From: Paenibacillus polymyxa
Lineage (GTDB): Bacteria > Bacillota > Bacilli > Paenibacillales > Paenibacillaceae
NCBI RefSeq assembly: GCF_015710975.1
Contig: NZ_CP049783.1
Location: 3,515,501 to 3,579,500, forward strand
Direction of reading: 5' to 3'
DNA length: 64,000 nucleotides
Shown: in pieces, positions 55,646 to 64,000 of the stretch
Layout of the letters: each line of letters begins with the position of its first letter
How positions within the stretch are numbered: position 1 is the first letter of the stretch
Made by a program: the position numbers and the translations under genes
Notes under the pieces: model-generated
Told to the model about the DNA's origin: nothing
The model's input: the letters and a program-made list of their open reading frames with translations, nothing else
Databases searched by the model: none

Positions 55646-56680
55646 TTGGAAGCGGTACTAAGACGGAACTGGCCAGAGTGGAATGGAACATTGCAAAGAC
55701 GAACCGGGGGCTGGAATAATACGACGTATTTTGTTAAGAGCGGTGGGCGAAGCGGGGTGCTGCGCGTCTACGATACACACAGGGATCGGGACAAAATTGA
55801 ATTTGAGCATGCGGTTTTGCAGGCGCTGAGCAAGCAATCTCTATCCTTCAGGGTTCCAATGCCAATTCGAACGATTACAGGAGAGACACTTGCACAGGTT
55901 GACAAGGATAGTGGCAAATATGTGTGTCTATTCGAATACATAGAAGGTATATCACCCTTGGAGCAGGACCCTAGCTTTGCCCATTCTTTTGGCGAGGCTG
56001 CTGGTGAACTATCTGCTGTACTTGCAACACTTAATCTTGATATGACCCCAGTCTATCGGCCGTATTATGCTTTGCAGCAATCCTATCCATTATGTAGCCC
56101 GGAAGTAATCCAAGGCTTTTGTTTAAACCCGCCGGAGCCTCTCAAGAATTTACATGAAGAGCTGCGCCTGATAGGAAAAGTATATGAAGAGATTACAGAT
56201 TCACTTCAAGCATTGGAAGAGTTGCCGCATCAGCTTGTACATGGAGATTTGAACGCTTCTAATTTATTAGTAAAGGATTCTGATCATAGCCAGGTGGCTG
56301 CACTGCTTGATTTTGAATTTTGCACGTTAGACGTTCGGGTGATGGAACCGGCGGTCATCTTATCAGGATTTTTGGGGCAACCGGAGGAGACAACGGCTGT
56401 TCGTGATTTTTGTCGGGGCTTCAGCCGCCAGATCCGTTTAAGCCAACCCGAGATCGACGCTTTGCCTGTGTTGATGCTGCTTAGAAAGGTAGACGTATTT
56501 CTTCATTTTGTGAGTCGCTTTCTGGAAGGAACAGATCAGCCACACGTATTGCAAGAACAGGCCAAACAGATCACAGCCGACTTGCTCCAACTGTCTACCA
56601 GCAGTAGCTGGATTCAGGAGGAGTTGGCCCAAGCGGAACAATGTATGAATAAACGAGCTACATGCCGTGTTATGTTATAA
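55646..56680 (+). CDS. APH/choline-kinase-like phosphotransferase
   Basis: 344 residues. The protein-kinase-like small-molecule kinase fold shows the catalytic loop V-H-G-D-L-N-A-S-N-L-L near residue 205 and metal-binding L-L-D-F-E-F near 224. The N-lobe has R-T-G-G-W-N-N-T-T-Y. Family members phosphorylate homoserine, choline, fructosamine or antibiotics; the substrate cannot be told. TTG 55646 lies 7 nt after AAAGGGGG. Confidence 0.82.
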   Translation: MEAVLRRNWPEWNGTLQRRTGGWNNTTYFVKSGGRSGVLRVYDTHRDRDKIEFEHAVLQALSKQSLSFRVPMPIRTITGETLAQVDKDSGKYVCLFEYIEGISPLEQDPSFAHSFGEAAGELSAVLATLNLDMTPVYRPYYALQQSYPLCSPEVIQGFCLNPPEPLKNLHEELRLIGKVYEEITDSLQALEELPHQLVHGDLNASNLLVKDSDHSQVAALLDFEFCTLDVRVMEPAVILSGFLGQPEETTAVRDFCRGFSRQIRLSQPEIDALPVLMLLRKVDVFLHFVSRFLEGTDQPHVLQEQAKQITADLLQLSTSSSWIQEELAQAEQCMNKRATCRVML

Positions 56681-56736
56681 TTTCTGGAATAACAGAAATG
56701 AAGTCTATTGAATTAAACTCGGAACAGGAGGAGCAT

Positions 56737-57897
56737 ATGAATAGTTGGTTAACCAACGCGTTACGACCCTATTTTGGGCTGGAGACGCTGGAAGAACATT
56801 GGGACGTGGTAGAAATTAAAGAAGGATATTTTATTTGTATGGATGGAGATGTTATTCGCAAGCGAATTTCTTCCAAAGAGGATGCTTATGGAGAAGCTGA
56901 TGTAGAGATTTTTACCCGTGATCGGGCAGTTGTTCTGCCTAAAACGGCTCGTGGCAAAGAGAAAAAACTGAACTATACAAGTGTTTCGAGCATCTCAGCA
57001 GAAGGTGTGACCTTTTCAGCAGGTATTCGAAGAGATCGTCCTATTAGTTATGTTACTGCTGTGAATAGCAAAACTGGCGTGAGATTGCCCATCACTGGAT
57101 GTGAGCATTTACATAGTAAAGAAGAGATCATGGATTGGCTTCAACGTTACCCGTCACTTGTGCCTAACGATTATGATCGAAAGCTGGATCGATTAAAGCA
57201 TATGAAAAACCAGCGCTATAAAACCATTCCAGGAGACATCTTTCGTGTGGAAATAGACCTTTTTACAGATGGGTATGTATTGGTCGTCGGTGATTTGCGC
57301 CAAATGCAAAAGGATCAGTTGTTTGCAAAGGAGAGCATATGGAACAGTGTCATGACGATGCCTTTATTCGTACGTCCGTATTTGTGTACAAGTCGTGACC
57401 GTTCAATAACTTTAGAATCCATCACAGCCGCCCCGTTATCGGATACAACCTGGATTGTTATGGATGATTCCTTTATGCGAGGGTCCTACGAGTGGGTAGG
57501 GCATAAAGCATTGGTAGAAGAGGATATTGTGTTTCCGATGGGTTACGGCATTAGCACGGATAGCAGTAAAGAAAGAATATATAGGCTGTCCTGGGGAACG
57601 GGCACAATTTCCAAACCGGAAGGGGAGACAGTGTTCAAGTCTTCGCGGGAATTTTTAAATAACGGTGTGTATTCAGGTATTATTACGGACTGTTTTGGTC
57701 CTTGGGAAGAGGGGGAGTGGCACAAAACGCTGGATAATCCGTTGTATCGGGAGGAGCGTCGAAAAGCACTGGCCGAATTCGGATTCCCGGAAGACATTTC
57801 GTACGATGAGTTCAACCGCCAAACGGGAGGCCTGACGCGTTCGGAATATCTCGCATACTTGACAAGAATCTATAGCGGAAAAAGAAAGAAGAAATGA
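56737..57897 (+). CDS. Imm26-like protein with extra N-terminal domain
   Basis: 386 residues. The central segment (about 170-290) opens I-P-G-D-I-F-R-V-E-I-D and continues Y-V-L-V-V-G-D, a pattern seen in Immunity protein 26 families that protect against polymorphic toxins. The N-terminal 150 residues and the basic C-terminus (G-K-R-K-K-K) are not recognised. ATG 56737 has AGGAGG 5 nt upstream; earlier ATGs lack a ribosome binding site. It is first of five close genes of similar style. Confidence 0.62.
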   Translation: MNSWLTNALRPYFGLETLEEHWDVVEIKEGYFICMDGDVIRKRISSKEDAYGEADVEIFTRDRAVVLPKTARGKEKKLNYTSVSSISAEGVTFSAGIRRDRPISYVTAVNSKTGVRLPITGCEHLHSKEEIMDWLQRYPSLVPNDYDRKLDRLKHMKNQRYKTIPGDIFRVEIDLFTDGYVLVVGDLRQMQKDQLFAKESIWNSVMTMPLFVRPYLCTSRDRSITLESITAAPLSDTTWIVMDDSFMRGSYEWVGHKALVEEDIVFPMGYGISTDSSKERIYRLSWGTGTISKPEGETVFKSSREFLNNGVYSGIITDCFGPWEEGEWHKTLDNPLYREERRKALAEFGFPEDISYDEFNRQTGGLTRSEYLAYLTRIYSGKRKKK

Positions 57898-57927
57898 CAC
57901 GGTTATACATCCTTTTAGGAGGGGCCA

Positions 57928-58446
57928 ATGAAATATCTTAAAGATTGTCCGGAACCAGGCATGGGAACCTGGTATTTTGAAATAGACTCAGACGGCGTAG
58001 CCTATCGGCAAATTGTGATCCAAGATGACGGTACTTTTATTGCTTCTAATCGTAAGCACGAGCAATATCATTTCTTGTTAGCCGAGAAAGCAATTGATGA
58101 TACAGAGCCCTATTATACGAAAATTACAAAAAAAGAGTTTGAAGAAATCTGGTCTAGCAATCTTCACACCTTTAACAAGGAATGGCATCAAGTCAAAACC
58201 GTACTGCCGGTTGGGATTAAGGTAAGCGGATATATTGAAGCATTTTTTCCACACGGAACACTTATTCATATTTTCCAGCACAATGCAGTCGGATTGGCAG
58301 ACACCCATTCATATGCGGAAAAGACCCCATCTGAGTGGATGTATCCGAGGCATGAGATCACGGCGATTGTCCAAGGCTACGACGAGCTGAATCATTGGGT
58401 GATTTTAGAGCAAACGCAGGTTTTCGAAAATCAGTTCACAGGTTGA
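57928..58446 (+). CDS. Unrecognised 172-residue protein of the immunity-like array
   Basis: Start ATG 57928 after TTTTAGGAGG. It is soluble, with beta-rich segments (W-Y-F-E-I-D-S-D-G-V-A-Y-R-Q, V-L-P-V-G-I-K-V-S-G-Y-I-E-A-F-F-P-H-G) that look like an OB-fold-type barrel. It is 30 nt after the Imm26-like gene. The function is unknown; an immunity role is inferred from context. Confidence 0.6.
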   Translation: MKYLKDCPEPGMGTWYFEIDSDGVAYRQIVIQDDGTFIASNRKHEQYHFLLAEKAIDDTEPYYTKITKKEFEEIWSSNLHTFNKEWHQVKTVLPVGIKVSGYIEAFFPHGTLIHIFQHNAVGLADTHSYAEKTPSEWMYPRHEITAIVQGYDELNHWVILEQTQVFENQFTG

Positions 58447-58481
58447 AAGATGGATATCGGAATACAGGAAGGAGAATGGAT

Positions 58482-59141
58482 ATGCATACGTTAACGGTTG
58501 ATGAGCTGGTGGATCAGGACAACCATGCATGGGAAGAGGTCAGAAATATTCTGCAAGAAGGGAATAATCCATATCGTATTGTACTGGCAGAATCGGAATC
58601 TGCTAGGGGAGATTCGCTCTACCGTTTGCAAGTGAGCACAAAATCGTACTTGGGAACGGTTGCCTATGAAACAGGAGGGATCATATTTGACCACGGATGG
58701 ATCACCTTACTGGGTGCAGGTGGGCCTGAAATTTACGGTAGTTTGGCTTCGTGGAACGGGCTGCAAGAGCCAGTGAGCGTCCCTGCACTTGGGGGAATGC
58801 TGATTGTGGCCTATGATGCAGCAGGTGGCTTCTTTGGATTGGATACAGGGAAGTTTGGACGCAGCGGCCACATCTACTATTTTGCACCGGATGCATTGGA
58901 GTGGGAATCCACTGAACTGGCCTATTCCGGTTTCTTGAGCTGGTTGGCTGAGGGAGATTTGGGCTTGTTCTACCAGACATTCCGTTGGAATGGTTGGCAG
59001 TCGGATATGGAGCAACTTCAGCCAGGAGAGGTATTTGCTTATTATCCGCCGCTATGGACTCAGGAAGGTGGCGGAGAGACCAGCCACAAATCACCTATAG
59101 CCATAACAGAAGCGTGGCAGGCGGTGACGGATCGGGAATAG
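58482..59141 (+). CDS. DUF2625 family protein
   Basis: 219 residues. Characteristic text: L-V-D-Q-D-N-H-A-W, Y-E-T-G-G-I-I-F-D-H-G-W-I-T-L-L-G-A-G, A-A-G-G-F-F-G-L, Y-Y-F-A-P-D-A-L-E-W-E and Y-S-G-F-L-S-W. DUF2625 proteins are widespread, cytosolic and of unknown function, frequently near toxin-immunity loci. ATG 58482 lies 8 nt after GGAAGGAG. Confidence 0.82.
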   Translation: MHTLTVDELVDQDNHAWEEVRNILQEGNNPYRIVLAESESARGDSLYRLQVSTKSYLGTVAYETGGIIFDHGWITLLGAGGPEIYGSLASWNGLQEPVSVPALGGMLIVAYDAAGGFFGLDTGKFGRSGHIYYFAPDALEWESTELAYSGFLSWLAEGDLGLFYQTFRWNGWQSDMEQLQPGEVFAYYPPLWTQEGGGETSHKSPIAITEAWQAVTDRE

Positions 59142-59169
59142 CCGCGAGTGGGGAGGGGGACATAAGATC

Positions 59170-59604
59170 ATGAATCATTCCATTCAATCCAAACTGGTGC
59201 AGCTGAATGAAATACTTTCTCAAAATAACATTGATCATTACTACATTTATGATTATACAAGTCGCCCCAAGCTGGTACTAGCAGGGAGCTTTGACTTTAG
59301 CTATTATCACAACATAGAGATTACATTTTACGAGGTCTCGTTTCTTTCCTGTCCGGGCGGTGTATTTTCAATTGAATGCTTTAGACTGGCTAATGACAAG
59401 GAATTGGAAATGTTAAAAACCGTCTCTTACGGATTTCATGAGGGGCCTGTGATTTGTATGGAGGATCAAACGTTCGGCACTCGATTTTTTATTGCTGCTG
59501 AAAGCTTGGATTACGAGCTCAAGACCGTTTTTTACTATAAACGTGAGAACCTTCAACCTCATGAAAGTGTGGCTGAATGGGTTGAAAAAGATGGAGAAGG
59601 TTGA
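59170..59604 (+). CDS. Unrecognised 144-residue protein of the immunity-like array
   Basis: Start ATG 59170; GGGGAGGGGGA lies upstream. It is soluble and rich in Tyr/Phe (D-H-Y-Y-I-Y-D-Y-T), with alternating beta strands, as in many immunity proteins. No named family is recognised. Confidence 0.58.
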   Translation: MNHSIQSKLVQLNEILSQNNIDHYYIYDYTSRPKLVLAGSFDFSYYHNIEITFYEVSFLSCPGGVFSIECFRLANDKELEMLKTVSYGFHEGPVICMEDQTFGTRFFIAAESLDYELKTVFYYKRENLQPHESVAEWVEKDGEG

Positions 59605-59657
59605 AAAAGGTAGCAACAACAACTTTTAGAGACGTCAAGGCAGGGAGGTTGGTTATT

Positions 59658-60194
59658 ATGTGGAGAATTCATTTTGAGCAACAGTTTGTAAAATGCCCGG
59701 AAGCAACTGGTGAACAAATCGGGGATTTTTTGAGCACATGGAACATCAAGCTATCGGAGCAGGAAATTCACGAAATCCAACAAAGACAAGTGAACCCTTT
59801 CCCGAAATCGTCTCCATTTTATGATCAATATAAACCGCTAGATCCTGTGGGCTGGCATCTGCCCCAAGAACAATTTCCTGATAGTTACATAGAATTGCTG
59901 AAATACTCTAATGGCGGGGAATTTCAAAATGGAGAACGTTATTTTCAATTTTTCAATACCGAGGATTTGAGAGAAATGAACCTCGCCTACGAGCTGCCAG
60001 AGTATATGCCCGGTGCCGTGTCGTTTGCGATGGATGGTAGTGGAAATCACTATATGTTTGATATGAGAGAGGAAAAAAGAAACAACGAATACCCCATTCT
60101 TTTTGCTCATTCTGGTAGCTTGGGGTATGACGAATGTGAACAGGTTGCCCATTCATTTATAGAGCTGTGTACGGAAAAATGGGAATTATATTGA
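59658..60194 (+). CDS. SMI1/KNR4 domain protein
   Basis: 178 residues from ATG 59658 (GGGAGG upstream; an earlier in-frame start at 59601 has no site). The SMI1/KNR4 (SUKH) pattern is visible: L-P-Q-E-Q-F-P-D-S-Y-I-E-L-L-K-Y-S-N-G-G-E-F near residue 75, then Y-F-Q-F-F-N-T-E-D-L and F-A-M-D-G-S-G-N-H-Y-M-F-D near 135. SUKH proteins are the commonest immunity proteins of bacterial toxin systems. It is last of the array. Confidence 0.83.
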   Translation: MWRIHFEQQFVKCPEATGEQIGDFLSTWNIKLSEQEIHEIQQRQVNPFPKSSPFYDQYKPLDPVGWHLPQEQFPDSYIELLKYSNGGEFQNGERYFQFFNTEDLREMNLAYELPEYMPGAVSFAMDGSGNHYMFDMREEKRNNEYPILFAHSGSLGYDECEQVAHSFIELCTEKWELY

Positions 60195-60222
60195 TAGGTG
60201 CATGATCCTGCCCAATATATAG

Positions 60223-60264
60223 CAATAGCGAGAAGTCTATTGAATTGGGGACTTCTCGCTATTG
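60223..60264. terminator. Long hairpin between the SMI1 gene and the GH85 gene
   Basis: Perfect 15-bp stem CAATAGCGAGAAGTC / GACTTCTCGCTATTG with a 12-nt loop between convergent genes. There is no T run, but it probably ends transcription on both strands. Confidence 0.6.
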
Positions 60265-60347
60265 TGCCGTATGCTCACGTCCCTATAGCTGAATTTGAGC
60301 TAGTTGTTTGAACAACGAATCGACGGTCTCGGAATTCTTGCACCAAG

Positions 60348-63094
60348 CTATCTTACATATGTGGTGGCCTGATTGCCAGCGTAATCTTCAAGCACGATCT
60401 TTAGCGAGCTGGTACGAGAAGTAGGGGTAAAAGTGAGTTCACTTAATTTTGTTCTTCCCCGGACAATGTAAGGAAACTTTTTTGATACATAAGTTACACC
60501 AAATAGTTTGGGCACATCGTTTTCGTATACATATAAATAATGCCAGTCCTTCAAGGTGGGTAGAGCAAGCGTATACGTTGATCCGGTGACCGTCACATTC
60601 TCTTTTGCATAAGGCTCTATCATCGTGTCTGCGAGATGCCCGGTATAGGCTACAGGTTCATGATCGCCGGTGACGATACGTAGTGTATAGCGATCACCGT
60701 TTGTGGGCAGATCGGTAAACGTAGCCGTTTCAGCGCCATTGTCCGCCATAATGGTTTTATGGAATACGGTGTCCGTATAGTCGGTGATTAAGGTCAATTT
60801 AACCGTTCCGTCCGCTTTAGAGGGATTTTTCCACGTTACTGTAGCCTCCCCGTTTTCTTTCGTCTCCACCTTAATATGACTGACGGCAGCATTCAGATCG
60901 TAGCTTAATCGAGCCGGTTCGCTTTCCGTTCCATCAGCCCCAACTGCGGTAAGCATTAATTCACAAGATTTATGGTTTAGGGATTTAATATAATAGGTTG
61001 AGTCATAAATTCCGCCGATATAGGAACCGTTCTCATACAGATTGTATTGTTTAACTTTGGAGTAATCCTCAAGGTCCCAGGCTACGAGCATTTCGTTCGT
61101 ATCGGTCAGTGCCTTGGTGATTTTAAATCCTGTCGGCGCGGCTGGTTTCCGGGCAGAACCGTCTGTTATCTTGATTTGGCCGATATTCATCTGATAGTTT
61201 TTGATTGTTTTATTCGTATTATCAAAAGATAAACCGAAAGCTGCAATTGTTTTTCCTTGATAGGGACTCAAGTCCAAATTGCGGCTAACCCAGCCCGTGG
61301 TTTGTTTACCAGAGTTAGGGATGCTGACTTTTACGACTTGGCCGGGGTTATCCTTGAACATAAGTCCGATGCTCAGTACTGAGCTGTCATCAGAGGAAGG
61401 CTTATTGTACGTGATGGACAAGTTTGAATTCTGATTAACCGACAGATCCGTTTTATACAGGCGTAAAAAGTTATCTGAATTCAGCTCTCCATTAACGACA
61501 AGGGAGCTGCCGCCCTGATAAGCGCCCACAGGCTGATAGGTAAACCGAGTACCTTTGGTATAATTCGGGCCATAGTCGTAGTCAACCGAGAGCGGTTTAC
61601 CTTTGGTATCGAGCCACCATTGCCAGGTCACCGGGATATCCTGAATATTAATGTTGGACCATTCCTTCGGATTGGAAACAACTCCATTCACTACATACTG
61701 CAAGCCATGGCCGGTATTGAAGCTGGTGTTAAAATGGGAGCCACGGATGACAGAACGTTCGGCGATATATGCCGCGATACCGTCCCAGTTTGCACCTGAA
61801 GCTTTTACATCAGACAAATCTACACTTGGGTTTCTTTGTGCACGAACGGGATTCTGATTCGGACCGGACCACCAGACACGGTCGCGGATAAAGGTCATCC
61901 ATTGATAGGCATTGTCAGCTCTGCGATTGGTGTCCTGCCCGCCAAGCTCTTCATCCACGCATTATGTGTGAAATCGGCTCCCAACGTTGCGATACTGTTC
62001 ATCGGCTGCCCGTTATCACCAATGTTCAGACGAAGGTCGTATTTTTGCTTCCATCTGCCAAAGTCACCGTTCCCGCCCTCAATCCCGGCAAAAACAGTTT
62101 TAAGAGGGTTCAGACCCAATTGCTTGGCATGGTCACGGGAGCTTTTCAGCTTCGCTTTGTCCCACCAATAATTCAGAAAAATAGAATCGGATACCTGTCC
62201 GTATTGCTTGTCTTTGACAAAAGGACTATTCACAGCATTAAACTCATTTTGATAAGCGATTTTACCGGTTTCGTTTACGGTGGAGTCGTACCATTGCACA
62301 TACATGCCCTGATCCCGCAAGTATTTCATAAACTGCTTGTAACGCGGGATGTCCTCCTTAGCTACGCCTTTTGAAGCTTCCTCCTGGTTGATGAAGTAGC
62401 CGTCATAGCCATAAAATTTCGCCATTTCGATCAATTTTTTGGCTACTAAAAATTCTCCCTGAGCATCCTGTACGAGCATTTGCTTATACGTTTGCGGTCC
62501 ACGGTCATTATCCGAGAAAAAGATACAGGCGATGGAGAGAACGCCGTTTTTGTGCGCCGCATTCGTATAACCCGGATTTGGAATGTTCAGAATGCCGAAC
62601 TCAAACCACTTTTCCGTCCAATCCTTTTGTGGATCGTATAGCTCTTCAGGGACATGGGCGGTAGGCATACCATGCCAGTAGCCGTAATAGTCGGTATACT
62701 GCCAGTAATTGAACAAATATTGGCTAAATTTATTGGTATAGGGATAGCTATCGAAAAAAGCGTTACCATAATCGCCGCTGAGTGTAAACATTTGCGTGTC
62801 AGGGCTTAAAGCAGACTGAGCCTGTGTGGCTGCAAAGGGGCTGTTTCGTTGTTGCAGTGGGACACGGGCGCGAAGCATATCTCCATAGACATCTTGGGTG
62901 GGAGTCCAGTCCAAAATATGTGAGCTGGCGTATCCATGCTGATAAGGCTGATTCGGCCCTTTGGCGCTTTCTCCTTTATACGGGAGGGTATCGCCTGCAT
63001 ACACGGATGGAGAGAGGGTTTGACTGAACAGGACAGAAGTCAAAACCAGAGCAGTCCATTTTAAAGCGAACTTGTGAACCTTGTTACGTTTCAT
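60348..63094 (-). pseudogene. Endo-beta-N-acetylglucosaminidase (GH85), frameshifted
   Basis: Two overlapping frames encode one secreted enzyme of about 915 residues. The first (63094 to 61895) has a signal peptide (A at about residue 33) and the GH85 catalytic barrel with Y-G-Y-D-G-Y-F-I-N-Q-E, where N236 and E238 match the catalytic pair. The second (61958 to 60348) continues with the barrel end, a galactose-binding-like domain and fibronectin-type domains. The protein text continues from H-N-A-W to D-E-E-L-G-G-Q if one base is added near 61951-61958. The enzyme cuts the chitobiose core of N-glycans. Whether the gene is really broken needs the reads. Confidence 0.85.
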
Positions 63095-63160
63095 AGCTCA
63101 TCCCCTAACGAGTATTTATCTCCCTAAAGATAATCAATAAAACGGTTTTTACATAGAGGA

Positions 63161-63202
63161 TAAATTAAAGATATAGCGTTTAAATTAAAGAAAATCGCGT
63201 TT
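63161..63202. promoter_or_regulatory. Tandem 20-bp direct repeat in the GH85/regulator promoter region
   Basis: TAAATTAAAGATATAGCGTT (63161-63180) is followed at once by TAAATTAAAGAAAATCGCGT (63181-63200), both ending in GCGTT with a 1-nt shift. A period of two helical turns suits a dimeric or AraC-type regulator bound between the divergent GH85 and sensor/regulator genes. Confidence 0.45.
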
Positions 63203-63282
63203 TTCATGAATGCGCTTACTTATCTCCTGCGAAGGACATGGTATACTTTATTTACGCATCACGATTCTGGAGGGCTTATACC

Positions 63283-64000
63283 ATGAAAAGGGGTACTAGA
63301 TACACTGCTTATTTTAAAAACAACATGTTCCTGAGGATACTAGTGTTGTTCTCCTGTATTGCGATTTTGTCCATCATTACAATTGCATATGTCACGTATG
63401 TTTCCATTTCGCAATCTATTGTTCGGCGGGAACTGGATACCCAGAAAGTAGCTATGGAAAGTGTTGACCGTTATATCCATCTCCGGCATGAATCCGTCCA
63501 GAACATGGTGCGAGATATGTACCGGAATGAGGTTCTCTCAATGAATGTTTCCTTTTTTATGGACCACGCGTATTCCGAATATGTACAGCACCGCATGGAC
63601 GAAATGTACATGGAGAGTCATGATTACTCAACAGATGTACTCACCTATTTTAAAAATTGGTTGGATGAAAATAGCGATATCAGCAATTTGATTTTGTACA
63701 GTGCCGACCAGCAATATCTGTCTACTTTCAATGAGAACAAGCAATTCAAGCAATTCCCGGTGCATGCGGCGCGTTCCTTTGTACCGGATGTGATGGCTGC
63801 AGAAAGCAAAAGCGTCTCTACTCCGAATTACTGGATTCGGAAGGCGGTCGATCAGTGGAGCCCTCGTTATATTCGTTACAAGTCCCCATTAACAATAAGC
63901 AAACACTCAAAAATACCGGTCAGCTTTTAGTATTTCTAAATTCCAAAAGTATCTCCAATGCACTTGCCAGCTACGGGAACAACCTGAAGGGAGAAATTAT
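63283..64000 (+). pseudogene. Membrane sensor/regulator N-terminus (frameshifted, runs off the window)
   Basis: ATG 63283 has GGAGGGC 7 nt upstream. A basic start, one membrane helix (about residues 15-40) and an extracellular helical sensor domain follow, as in Paenibacillus AraC-type membrane regulators and YesM-type kinases. The frame stops early at 63928-63930. Protein-like text (P-I-N-N-K-Q-T-L-K-N-T-G-Q-L-L-V-F-L-N-S-K) continues in another frame to the window end if one base, probably a G in AAG(G)TCCCC near 63883-63886, is added. Its divergent position suggests control of the GH85 gene. The output domain lies outside. Confidence 0.65.

Overview
The window reads as chromosomal DNA of a Paenibacillus close to P. 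polymyxa. The evidence is moderate G+C, Bacillus-type ribosome binding sites with frequent TTG and GTG starts, an S-layer-anchored protein, LicT/RAT sugar control, an RsbQ homologue and a Staphylococcus/Bacillus-type NreABC nitrate-respiration block. No rRNA, tRNA, CRISPR array or insertion sequence was recognised.

Layout: the left edge cuts a beta/gamma-crystallin-like gene. Next come a PEP-mutase-family gene, an adaptive alkylation-repair operon (adaA-adaB plus a small DUF2384-like gene), a YdhK lipoprotein behind a CsoR-like copper operator, and a MetQ-like lipoprotein with an MtnE-type aminotransferase. From 6.2 to 14.2 kb lies an accessory island. It holds a WXG100-headed putative type VII secretion effector with a possibly EspG-like partner, a MORN-repeat protein, a cytosolic protein with a ZipA C-terminal-like domain, a DUF1963 protein and several unrecognised genes.

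From 14.2 to 33.3 kb is a compact nitrate-respiration block: ywiC, a radical SAM heme-type enzyme, hemY/cgoX, ric (scdA), modAB, narGHJI, nreABC, narK, moeB and moaEDA. Four promoters in the block carry an NreC-type palindrome (AGGG-N4-CCCT type). In all four, exactly 25 nt separate the palindrome from a -10 hexamer, and a second, weaker box usually lies about 22 bp upstream. The block therefore looks like a self-contained NreC regulon that makes nitrate reductase, its molybdenum cofactor, molybdate uptake, heme, Fe-S repair and nitrate transport together.

From 33.3 to 38.1 kb is a licT-bglP-bglH aryl-beta-glucoside operon with two RNA antiterminator/terminator pairs. From 38 to 49 kb are signalling and surface genes: a soluble chemotaxis-type transducer, an RsbQ hydrolase next to a PAS-GGDEF diguanylate cyclase, an AraC regulator with a Fur box, an SLH protein, a membrane chemoreceptor and an MFS pump. 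From 50.5 to 55.6 kb is an alpha-L-rhamnosidase/MFS/AraC cluster. From 55.6 to 60.2 kb is a run of immunity-like genes (Imm26-like, DUF2625, SMI1/KNR4) without a visible toxin. The right end holds a GH85 endo-beta-N-acetylglucosaminidase broken by a frameshift, and a divergent membrane regulator gene that is also frameshifted and runs off the window. Three genes in the last 14 kb each need one single-base correction to read through, so either sequencing error or real decay must be considered there.
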